Shown here in pieces: positions 17,425 through 26,300 of a stretch of DNA of 64,000 nucleotides. How positions within the stretch are numbered: position 1 is the first letter of the stretch; every line of letters begins with the position of its first letter. Both the position numbers and the translations under genes were made by a program. Source of the DNA: Polyangiaceae bacterium. GTDB taxonomy: Bacteria > Myxococcota_A > Polyangia > Polyangiales > Polyangiaceae. The DNA is taken from the NCBI GenBank assembly GCA_016712345.1, contig JADJRH010000001.1:1178001-1242000 (forward strand), in the 5' to 3' direction. A model generated the notes under the pieces. It was not told where the DNA came from. It worked only from the letters and a program-made list of their open reading frames with translations, and made no database searches.

Positions 17425-18900
17425 TTACGGGTCGCAGACGACGGGGGATGTGGACAGGAAGGGTGAGAATGTGACGTTGCCAATGACGGCGTCGCCGGAC
17501 CCGGTGGGTGCGGGGCCTGAAGCGTTGCCCCAGAAGTTGTCGGCGGCGTTCATGGGTAGACCGTCGAGATTTTCTACCCCGGCGGTGTCGTTGCCGGAGA
17601 TGTTGCTAGTATGAACGGTTGTGGAACCACCTTCGGCGTTGACAATGCCCTTGTTATTCAGGCGAACGCAGCTGTCGACGATGGTTGTGTCGGCGTGATT
17701 TTCTACCCCTGCGGTGCAGTTGGAAACGTGTTGGTTGTCGAGGTAGACGCTGGCGGTTTTGCCGTCGGCTTCGTCGATGTACACACCCACGTCAAAACCT
17801 GAAACGGAGTTGTTTGTAAAGGCGGCTCCTGTATCAAAGTTGCCAAACGCGAAGGTGTCGGTGGTGACAACAATGCCGGCGGTGTTGGTGGCCCCTGTAC
17901 CGGTTGCTGAATTGGCGGTGAACGTGACGTCGCTGTCGGCGCCGCCGCCGAGCACGGCAAAGCCCACATCGCATTGAGTGACGGTGTTGGCATTGACAAC
18001 GGCATTGCCGTGGGGCGTTAAGAGCCAGACGCCGAAGCCGCCGGCTGTGCAATTGGATACCTGGTTGTTTTCAATTAAATCGAGCAAAACGCCGGGCCCC
18101 GGGGGCTTGTTGTTATCAATGTGCAAACCCGACCCTGAGTTGGTGATCACGTTGTCGGTCATTTTAATGCCAAACGAGTAGTTGGCGGAAATGGCGTCGC
18201 TGGTATTGGAGATTTTATTGCCGGAAACGGTGCCGCTGCCTTCGGAGATAAAAATGGCCACCGAAAATTCGCTGCCGAGCACGTTTGAAATGGTGTTGTT
18301 TGAGATGTTTATGCTTTTGCCGCCGCTTGCCGCGTTTATGGCGCGAAGGTACACATTTTTGATTTCAACATTGCGAACGTTAAGGCCTGAATAAATGCCT
18401 TTGGTGTGGTCTTCAATAATGCCGTTGCGAGCATCGATATCGACGCCGGCTACTGTGACGCCTGTTTTTGCAGGGTTGTCGCCGTTGATTGTGAGACCGC
18501 CAATCCACACGTTGCTGGCGCGAACCAAAAACATATTGGATGCGGCGCCGTCGCAGAGGGAGCTGTTATCGCAGGGATTGGGGTTTGAGAGCGCCGGGAT
18601 AACAATTGTTTTGCCTATGCCCGCGCCAATGATGGATACGCTTTTGCCGACAATAACGTTTTCGATATATGTGCCGGCCGCGACCTTTACGGTTCCGCGG
18701 CCTTGAACGGTATCCACTCCTTTTTGAATGGTACGTTTGGCGCATTGAAGCGTGATGTTAAAGGCGAGGTTTTGGGTGCCACTGCACAGGTCGCTTCCGT
18801 CGGGGCGCACATACACGGTTGGGGGCGCCGCGGCCGCAGTGGATAGGCCTGTGAATAGCGGCAATGCGAACGCAACCGTTCCAAGGATAAGCCGGCGCAT
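17425..18900 (-). CDS. Secreted right-handed parallel beta-helix protein
   Basis: 491 residues with an N-terminal signal peptide (GTVAFALPLFTGLSTAAAAP). It then has TVYVRPDGSDLCSGTQ, which matches the DUF1565/pectate-lyase-like start. Repeated turns follow, with N-x-I or N-x-V strands spaced about 22-25 residues (ISNNTISNV, VSGNKISNT, MTDNVITNSG, LIENNQVSN, VNANTVTQ), as in NosD/PbH1 beta-helices. No catalytic acidic cluster was recognised. The protein is probably extracellular or periplasmic and may bind or cleave polysaccharide. It is monocistronic as far as can be seen. Confidence 0.82.
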   Translation of the reverse strand: MRRLILGTVAFALPLFTGLSTAAAAPPTVYVRPDGSDLCSGTQNLAFNITLQCAKRTIQKGVDTVQGRGTVKVAAGTYIENVIVGKSVSIIGAGIGKTIVIPALSNPNPCDNSSLCDGAASNMFLVRASNVWIGGLTINGDNPAKTGVTVAGVDIDARNGIIEDHTKGIYSGLNVRNVEIKNVYLRAINAASGGKSINISNNTISNVLGSEFSVAIFISEGSGTVSGNKISNTSDAISANYSFGIKMTDNVITNSGSGLHIDNNKPPGPGVLLDLIENNQVSNCTAGGFGVWLLTPHGNAVVNANTVTQCDVGFAVLGGGADSDVTFTANSATGTGATNTAGIVVTTDTFAFGNFDTGAAFTNNSVSGFDVGVYIDEADGKTASVYLDNQHVSNCTAGVENHADTTIVDSCVRLNNKGIVNAEGGSTTVHTSNISGNDTAGVENLDGLPMNAADNFWGNASGPAPTGSGDAVIGNVTFSPFLSTSPVVCDP

Positions 18901-19178
18901 AACGCTCCTTATCGACGACGTCCCGATCCCCGAGACGTCCGCTGTTTATTGTTGGACGTTTGTTGCCGAGGAAACCGCGCGCATTCAAAAAACGGCGGCC
19001 GATCTTGAACGGAGGTGATGGGTGGCCACAGGGAAGGGCGATCACGCCTCAATCGCGCTGCGGAATGGGAGGTGCACTATGTGCACAACGAGCATTCTAC
19101 TCGCGAATAGAGAATAGCAGGGTCAGCCGGCTACGCTGGAGGTGAAGCAATGACTTTGGTGGGGACAAAAGCAAAAAC
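18901..19178. other. Intergenic region upstream of the beta-helix gene
   Basis: No gene is supported. The beta-helix promoter should lie here on the minus strand, but no convincing box was found. A GTGCAC-TAT-GTGCAC inverted repeat is at about 19071-19085. Confidence 0.4.
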
Positions 19179-19200
19179 GCCCGAAATCGGGCGCTTTTTT
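19174..19200 (-). terminator. Rho-independent terminator downstream of tRNA-fMet
   Basis: Stem CGCCCGA/TCGGGCG (19179-19194) with a two-base loop. The left flank is AAAAA, which gives a U tract on the minus strand, and the right flank is CTTTTTT. It ends the tRNA transcript and could work in both directions. Confidence 0.85.
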
Positions 19201-19216
19201 GAGCAGCTGTGTTTAG

Positions 19217-19290
<74 letters not shown>

Positions 19291-19320
19291 GGCGGCACCT
19301 TAGTTAGGTCGCTCCCACAG

Positions 19321-20985
19321 TCAAGGCATTTCTTTTGGAAGTGCGTGTTCCGGTTCGCCGTGTTGGTCGAGGAAGCGTTGCACTCTGTCGCGCTCACCAA
19401 CGACAAGCAGGGTGTCGCCTTCGGCGATCGCGTAGTCGGCTCGAACGGCGTCGAGCTTGCGATAGCGCGCTCCGTCGGAAGTGGAGGCATCGTCGGATTC
19501 GTGAAAGACGCCGAGAACGGTGACTCCATGCGCTTGGGGAAGGCGCAGCTCCGCGAGGGTTTTGCCGACAAATGAGGAGGTTGCGAGCCATGCTTCCACA
19601 CGAAATGCATCCATAAAGCGAGGCACGTCGACACGCGAAACGGTGATGTCTTCACGCTGCTTTTGAGGAGGTGGTTGCGTGAAGCGGAGGAAGAGCATTC
19701 CCACGACAGCGCTGAAAAATGAGCCTACCAAAATGCCTATTTTTGCAGCGGTTGCGAGAGTCGGCGCGTCACGATAGGCGAGGCCCGTAACGAACAGCGA
19801 CATGGTGAAACCGATGCCGCCCATCATGGCGATGCCAAACACATGAGGCCAACGCGCATGCGACGGCATGGGTGCGACGCGGAGTTTTACGGCGAGAAAT
19901 GTCGCGCCGAAAATGCCGAGCGTTTTGCCTGCAAATAGGCCGGCAAGAACGCCGATTGTAACGCGCATGCCGGAAGCATCGGCCGTGTCGATGTGTACAC
20001 CCGCGTTGGCGATCGCGAAGAGAGGAACAATAAAAAATGCAACGGGCGCGTGCAGACCGTGAAGTGCGCGTTCAACGGGGGGCTGCAACGATTCGATATG
20101 GCGCTCAATGGATGCGAGCGACCCGTCGGTTCGATCTTTGGGGAGCTGGCGGAGGCTTTCGACGGCGACTTCGATGTCTTCGAGCGCTTCATCAAGTGTA
20201 CGCGCCCCGCGGGTGGGCATGGCGAGGCCGACAACAACGCCGGCGATGGTTGGGTGCAAACCGGATTTTGCGACGGCGATCCAAAGAGCAATGCCAACCG
20301 GAATGAAGAGCGCCAATCGAAACGGGCGCGCGCGGGCGGTTGCAAAAAGAAATGCCGCGATGACAAGGGCAACGCCGAGCCAGGCGATGCGTGCGGTGCC
20401 TCCGTAGAAGAGCGCAATGATGACGATCGCGCCGAGGTCGTCGAAGATGGCGAGCGCTGTTAGAAAAACAAAAAGGCTCCACGGAACGCGGCGTTTCACG
20501 AGCGAAAGGCAACCGAGAGCAAATGCAATGTCGGTGGCCGTGGGGATCGCCCAGCCGGTTTTTGCGGGCGGTGTGTGATTGAGCGAAAAGAAGATGAGGC
20601 CGGGTACGATCATTCCGCCGAGCGCCGCCACGAGTGGGAGAGCGGCTTGGCGAAACGTGGAGAGTTCACCGGTGGCAAGTTCGCGTTTGATCTCCATGCC
20701 CGCGACGATGAAAAACACCGTCATGAGCACGTCGTTGATGAACGCGTGAAGCGGGAGTGAAAGCTCAAACGGGCCGGCTGCAAATCGAAGAACGGTGTGA
20801 AAAAACGCTTCGTAGAGCGATGAAAAACGTGAATTTGCAATGATGATGGCGAGCGCCGCACTGACAATGAGTGCAACGCCGCCCGCCGATTCAGTGCGAA
20901 GAAAACGTTGAACGGGTGCGACGACGGCGAAGAGGACGCGTCGCAGCGGGGCTCGCCGAGATCGGGGCGCGACCGGCGGTTTCAC
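19321..20985 (-). CDS. nhaA: Na+/H+ antiporter NhaA with C-terminal TrkA_C (RCK_C) domain
   Basis: About 554 residues from GTG 20985, which overlaps the upstream helicase stop as GTGA. The NhaA core has about 12 membrane segments with TATDIAFALG (Asp at about 152) and ALAIFDDLGAI (Asp-Asp at about 182-183), equivalent to the ion-binding Asp133 and Asp163/164 of E. coli NhaA. It exports Na+ or Li+ in exchange for protons in the inner membrane. Beyond the usual end, about 110 extra residues (GKTLAELRLPQAHGVTVLGV, AIAEGDTLLVVGERDRV) form a TrkA_C-like ligand-binding domain, which suggests regulation by a nucleotide or ion. An in-frame start at 21036 would overlap the helicase by 55 nt and is not favoured. 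Confidence 0.93.
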   Translation of the reverse strand: MKPPVAPRSRRAPLRRVLFAVVAPVQRFLRTESAGGVALIVSAALAIIIANSRFSSLYEAFFHTVLRFAAGPFELSLPLHAFINDVLMTVFFIVAGMEIKRELATGELSTFRQAALPLVAALGGMIVPGLIFFSLNHTPPAKTGWAIPTATDIAFALGCLSLVKRRVPWSLFVFLTALAIFDDLGAIVIIALFYGGTARIAWLGVALVIAAFLFATARARPFRLALFIPVGIALWIAVAKSGLHPTIAGVVVGLAMPTRGARTLDEALEDIEVAVESLRQLPKDRTDGSLASIERHIESLQPPVERALHGLHAPVAFFIVPLFAIANAGVHIDTADASGMRVTIGVLAGLFAGKTLGIFGATFLAVKLRVAPMPSHARWPHVFGIAMMGGIGFTMSLFVTGLAYRDAPTLATAAKIGILVGSFFSAVVGMLFLRFTQPPPQKQREDITVSRVDVPRFMDAFRVEAWLATSSFVGKTLAELRLPQAHGVTVLGVFHESDDASTSDGARYRKLDAVRADYAIAEGDTLLVVGERDRVQRFLDQHGEPEHALPKEMP

Positions 20986-23285
20986 CGCAACCAGTCTGGC
21001 ATGAGAGGTGAGACGGCGGATGTGGACACAAGCCAAAGTTGATGCGCGGCGCGCGTGGCTCCGATGTGGAGGAGGTGCCGCGATTCATCGTCGTTGGGAT
21101 AGGTGGAAGCGTTGACATCCACGAGAACGACGTAGTCGTATTCAAGGCCTTTTACCTGGCGAATTTCTGTGACTTCAACGCCGGGGCGAAACGCAAATTC
21201 AAACGATCGGATGCGCCGAAGATTGGGAATTTCGGCCATGCGGAGCGCCTGGTAGTACACATCGGCCTGCTCGGCGTGACGCGCCAAAATGGCGAGGGTG
21301 GCGCGCGGTTCACGTGCGAAAAGCGGCCGAACCGCATCGGCGAGAAATGCAACGGCGGCGCCTTGGCTCGGGAAGTGATGGTGCTCGACGGGTGCACCTG
21401 TGCGCGGCGCAATGGGCGGCGTTGGGTCGGCCAAGTGACCGAGAACGGAGCGCGCCACTTCAAGAACTTCACGCGTGGAACGGTACGCAATTCGAAGCGG
21501 TTCGATCTCCACGTGGGAAAGCCCCAGGCTGGCGAGCGTGTCGCGCCAATCACGAAAGCCGGAGTCCATGTGAAGGCGCTGCGCGGTGTCGCCGGCGAGT
21601 GTGACGCTGCGAGGACGCGTTTTGCCGGACGGCAGGGTGTGTTGCGAGACAACACCGAGAAGAACGGCGAGATTGATCGGCGCGAGATCTTGGGCTTCGT
21701 CGACAAAAAGATGTTCGTACAAGAGGGGATTTTTGCCTTTTTTCAGCTCGCCGCGGAGGAGTTGGTACGCGCGGAGGAGAAGCGCGTCGTCTTCGGGATC
21801 GAGCATGGCGCGGTCGTCGCTTTTTGCTTCTTTTGCATCGGCTCCAAGTTCGTCCGGGTCTTCTTGAGAGGCCTCCGCGTCAAACTGGGCCCTGCGTTCG
21901 GCTCGATCGCCGGGGTCGGACTCGACGACGGCGGGACAGCGATCGGCACACCAGCGCCACGCTTGAAGTACTTGATCGCGCGACATTTCGGGATCGTTTG
22001 CGGCGTCAAACGCGGCGAGAACGCGCGCTTTGTCGGTGAGTACATCTGCCCAAAAGGCGAGTACACCTCGCGAGTCGCGACGGATGCTGTTGTCGCCCAC
22101 GGTTTCAGCGGCGCGTTTTTCAAAGAGGCGCAGCATGGCGGGGTGCGTTTTGTATCGGGTGACAGCGCTTGGAGTGTTTTCTTCAACCGGCACATCGAGC
22201 CAGGCGAAGGTGCGTTTGCGCTCTTGTCGCGCCCATTCGGCGAACGTTTCAATTGCCACGTCACCGATGCCGAGGGCCGGCAACACTTCGCCGATGTACG
22301 CACGGAGCGCGGGGCTGCCCACGATCACAAGCATTTTGTCGGCGGTGAAACGGTGTTTGGCGTTGTAAGCGAGAAACGCCATGCGGTGTACACCAATGGT
22401 GGTTTTGCCGCTGCCGGCGCCGCCTTGAATGACCACCACGCCGGAGTCGGGTTTGCTGATGAGTTCAAACTGGCGCGGATCGAGAAGGGCTGCGATCTCA
22501 GGGAGGTGGCGATCTTCTTTGGCGGCGAACGCGGCGCCGGTTCCAAGGCCACCTTGGCTGGAGAAGTTTTCAGGGCGCGCCGCTTTGCCTTGGCCGCCCG
22601 CAAGTTCGGTGGAGGCGAGGCTCATCGCGCGCCAACCCTCGCCGGAACGCACGAAAATCCCCTGTGGGGATGAAACGCGAAGCAGCTCGCCGTCGTCGAT
22701 GGTGACCGTGCGGCGCGCGAGGACGGTGCCTTCCACATCGCGCTCGCCGAATGTCTCTTCGTATTCAGCGCCTTCTTCGTATCGGTAATAAAGCTGGCTG
22801 ATGGGGGCGTGGCGCCAATCGACGATGCGTACACCACTCTTGGAATCTACAAGGGTGGTTTTGCCGATGAGTACATCGCGATCGGGTCGACCTTTTTCGC
22901 GAAGGCGCAGATGGCCGAAATAGGGAGAGCGCGGATCGACGGGTTCCACTTCATTCGCGGCGGCGCGACGTTGAGCTACTCCCGCGATCCGCTGCATTTG
23001 TTGCTCCAGCGCGGGAACGTCTTCGAGGTGCGCCGTGGCGATTTGATCGCGAAGGCTGATGAGCTGCGACTCGTAGTCTTCAATTGGCGGCGGTCGCGAA
23101 GGTCGAATTGTGGCGAGGTGCGAGCGCACTCTGCAAAGGAGCGACTGTTCCTCGTGCACGATCGCGTCCATCTCGGGGGGTTTTGCGGCGCTGTCTGCGG
23201 GGCTTTTTTGTTGCTGGCTGTTCACGGGCTGCCCAAAATTTCGAAAGGGCTGGGTCATTGCCCATTCAGACCGGAAGTGCAACAC
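20982..23285 (-). CDS. HelD-like superfamily 1 helicase / RNA polymerase recycling ATPase
   Basis: 767 residues. Walker A is VVIQGGAGSGKTTIGVHRMA (about 285). Walker B is LFVDEAQDLAPINL, and motif IV-VI segments QVKGLEYDYVVLVDV and LLHIGATRAAHQLWLVS are present. The N-terminal region with LISLRDQIATAHLEDVPALE is coiled-coil-like, as in HelD. HelD proteins remove stalled RNA polymerase from DNA; others in this group are called DNA helicase IV or UvrD-like. The start TTG 23285 has GAGGG just upstream, and ATG 23258 is the alternative. The stop overlaps the nhaA start by 4 nt, so the two are coupled despite unrelated functions. Confidence 0.87.
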   Translation of the reverse strand: MLHFRSEWAMTQPFRNFGQPVNSQQQKSPADSAAKPPEMDAIVHEEQSLLCRVRSHLATIRPSRPPPIEDYESQLISLRDQIATAHLEDVPALEQQMQRIAGVAQRRAAANEVEPVDPRSPYFGHLRLREKGRPDRDVLIGKTTLVDSKSGVRIVDWRHAPISQLYYRYEEGAEYEETFGERDVEGTVLARRTVTIDDGELLRVSSPQGIFVRSGEGWRAMSLASTELAGGQGKAARPENFSSQGGLGTGAAFAAKEDRHLPEIAALLDPRQFELISKPDSGVVVIQGGAGSGKTTIGVHRMAFLAYNAKHRFTADKMLVIVGSPALRAYIGEVLPALGIGDVAIETFAEWARQERKRTFAWLDVPVEENTPSAVTRYKTHPAMLRLFEKRAAETVGDNSIRRDSRGVLAFWADVLTDKARVLAAFDAANDPEMSRDQVLQAWRWCADRCPAVVESDPGDRAERRAQFDAEASQEDPDELGADAKEAKSDDRAMLDPEDDALLLRAYQLLRGELKKGKNPLLYEHLFVDEAQDLAPINLAVLLGVVSQHTLPSGKTRPRSVTLAGDTAQRLHMDSGFRDWRDTLASLGLSHVEIEPLRIAYRSTREVLEVARSVLGHLADPTPPIAPRTGAPVEHHHFPSQGAAVAFLADAVRPLFAREPRATLAILARHAEQADVYYQALRMAEIPNLRRIRSFEFAFRPGVEVTEIRQVKGLEYDYVVLVDVNASTYPNDDESRHLLHIGATRAAHQLWLVSTSAVSPLMPDWLR

Positions 23286-23355
23286 CCTCTTTTCAAGGAC
23301 GAGATGAAAATGCGGCGGTCGCCAACTGCCAGGCCGTCACCCTTATACTGCGCGC

Positions 23356-26300
23356 GTGGAACGGGACATCGCCATTGAACGTCGCTACGAACTGGCGGCG
23401 TGCGTCTCGCGAGGCGCGTTCGGCGAGGTTCTTCGCGCAACCGATAAAAAAACGGGGCAAACGGTGGCGATCAAACGTCTCCACGAGCACCTCGTTTGCT
23501 CCGAAAACACAACGCGCATCATGCGCGAAGCGGAGCGGATCGGCGAGATCGACAGCCCCTTCGTTGTGAAGTGTTTCGGTTGGGGCCGAGACAACTCGGG
23601 GCGCGCGTGTCTGGTTCTTGAATGGCTCGACGGCGAAGATCTGGCGAAACGCCGCGCGGCGCAGTCGGTAACAGAAGGCATTGAGATAGCCCGGCAAGCA
23701 GCGGCGGGGCTCGCTGCCATTCACCAGGCGGGCTACGTGCACGGCGACATCAAGCCGTCGAACGTTGTCGTTTCAAACGTAGACGGACGTGTACACGTGA
23801 CGCTGATCGACCTCGGGGTGGCTCGCAAAGTTGGGGTGATTGATCCCGCAACGCGGGGGCTCATCATCGGGACGCCTTCGTACATGTCACCCGAGCAGGC
23901 CCGCGGTGAAGATGTGATTCTCCCGGCGTCGGATCTGTTTTCGCTCGGGATCGTGCTCTATGAGCTGCTCGCGGGGCGGCGTCCTTTCACGGGGAGCGAT
24001 CCGTTTGTGGTGCTCGCCAAAATTCTTCTCGAAGATCCGCCTCTGCTCGGCGCGATCGCTCCACACGTTCCACCCGCGCTCGATGCGTTGGTAATGCGCG
24101 CTCTCGCGAAGCAACCGGAGCAGCGTTTTCGATCGGCGTCGGACCTGATGGATGCGCTCGGTCGCGTGCCGGTAATGCACGCGCCGATGGTCGCGTTGGT
24201 GGATGAGACGCCCACAGTACAACTTACGCCTGAAGCGTTGAGGCCGAGCGCGCCACCTCCCGCCGGCATGTCGACAATGGCGGAGCAGCGGGTTGTGACG
24301 GCGCTGTTTGCGCGTTTCGCGCATGAACGTGTACACACGGTTGTTCAACGGTCCGACGCGCGCTCGCCTCGCCGGAAAAAGGGCGAACCGATTGAAGCTG
24401 TGCCCGATGCGCACGATCCGGCATCGGCCATCGAAAAGGCAATGGCGGCGCTCGAATCGATTGTCACGGAGCATCGGGGTGTGGCTCACCGGACGATCGG
24501 CGGGCGGATGATTGCCGTCTTCGGAGCTGTTCGCTCAACAGGTGACGAGGCGGAGCGCGCGGCCCACGCTGCGCTGGCGGCCTTGTCGCGCGTGCCGGGT
24601 GCTCAGGTAGCCATTACAACGGGGCGTGCGGTGGCGAGTTTGGCGGGTTTGTCAGGTGCCGCCATTGAACGAGGAGCCGCTGAAGTGGAGCGCGCTCCGC
24701 GTGGCTCGGCGCGCATTGATGAGGCAACTGCTCGGCTTATTGAGGCGCACTTTGTGGTGGGCGGTGATGAGCACGAGCGCGTGCTGCTCGGTGAGCGTCC
24801 AACCCACGCGCCCGCTCCCCTTCTCGTGGGGCATGAAACGCAGATGGTGGGGCGCGATCGGGAGATTTTGCATTTGCTCGCGCTCTACAAAGAAACCGTT
24901 TTGGAGAGTTCATCCCGATCGGTTCAAGTGATCGGAGCTGCGGGCTCGGGCAAATCGCGATTGCGATTTGAACTCCTGCGTCGATTGGGTGAGCCCGCTC
25001 CGGTGTTGCTCTTCGGTAGAGCAGAATCGTTGTCGGCCGGCTCACCGTTTGGATTGCTGCGCGGAGCGCTGCGGAGGGCGGCGGAGATCTCGTCGGCGGA
25101 CACGCTCGCAACCCAGCAGAAAAAGCTGCGAGCGCTTTTTTCGCGGCATCTCTCGGGCAAAGCGCTCACGCGTGCAGCGCTCTTTTTGGGGGAGCTTGCG
25201 AATGTGCCGTTTGCGGATGATGCCAGCGAGGAGCTGCGGTCGGCGCGCAACGATCCAATGTTGATGGGCGATCGCATGCGCGCCGCGTGGGAGGAGTGGC
25301 TCGCCGCTGTCAGTGACGAATCGCCGCTGGTGATCGTGCTGGAGGATCTTCACTGGGGCGACTTGCCAAGTGCGAAGTTTGTGGAGGCCGCCCTGCGGTG
25401 GTTGCGCGACCGCGCGCTGTTTGTCGTGGCGTTTGCGCGCCCTGAGATCCAAGAAGAATTTGAAGGAACATGGGTACACAGGCCCACCGAAAAAATGGTG
25501 CTTGGGCCTCTCGCCATGGGTGCACGAAAAGAGCTTGTGCATTCGGTGTTGCCCGCAAACACACCCGAAGAAACGGTGCAGTTTCTCTGCGAAAAAAGTG
25601 AGGGAAACCCGTTTTACCTGGAGGAGTTGGTGCGCGCGGTGAGCGGATCGCTGGCGCGTCGAGCCGCGGAAGAGCAAACAGCGAACTCCATCTCAAACCT
25701 CGACCTGCGGTCCGCTCAACTTCCCGAGACGGTGCTCGGAATGGTTCAGGCGCGGCTCGATGCGCTGGGAGGCGAAGCGAAAGCGGTGCTTCGAGCGGCG
25801 AGCATTCTCGGCAACGCGTTTCGGCCCGAAGGTGTCGCTGCGTTGCTCGGAAACGTGCCGGTGATGAGGCTCGCTCGTGTACTCACGGATTTGTGCACCG
25901 ACGAGGTGATCACGCAGCGCGCATCGCGTGACCGGAGCGGCGTTGAATATGTGTTTCGCAACGCGACAATTCGCGATGCTGCGTACTCCATGCTCACCGA
26001 GGACGATCGCGCCGCGGGGCATCGTTTGGCGGCGGAGTTTTTGGAGCGCTCGGGCGGCGCGGACGCATCGACGTTGGCCGGTCATTACGCCCGCGCCCGC
26101 GAAGCGGAAAAGGCGGCGCAATTTTACCTGCGGGCGGCGGAAGAAGCGCTGGAGGGAAACGACTTCGCGGCCGCAATCGGTCATTGTGAGCGAGCGTCGC
26201 AGCTTTCAACAAATCGCGAAGTTTCGGCTGAGCTGAGGCTGCTCCAGGCGGAAGCGCATCGATGGCGTGGCGAGCTTTCTCAGAGCGAGCAGTGTGCGCG

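Noticed and set aside
16868..17466. Open frames of 131 and 150 codons in the repeat region
   Set aside because: They read through hairpins and terminal repeats shared with a second non-coding copy and change frame between copies.
21039..22673. 544-codon open frame on the plus strand opposite the HelD-like gene
   Set aside because: It is the complementary shadow of a gene with clear helicase motifs. Its product is Gly/Arg/Val-rich with no domain, signal or Shine-Dalgarno.
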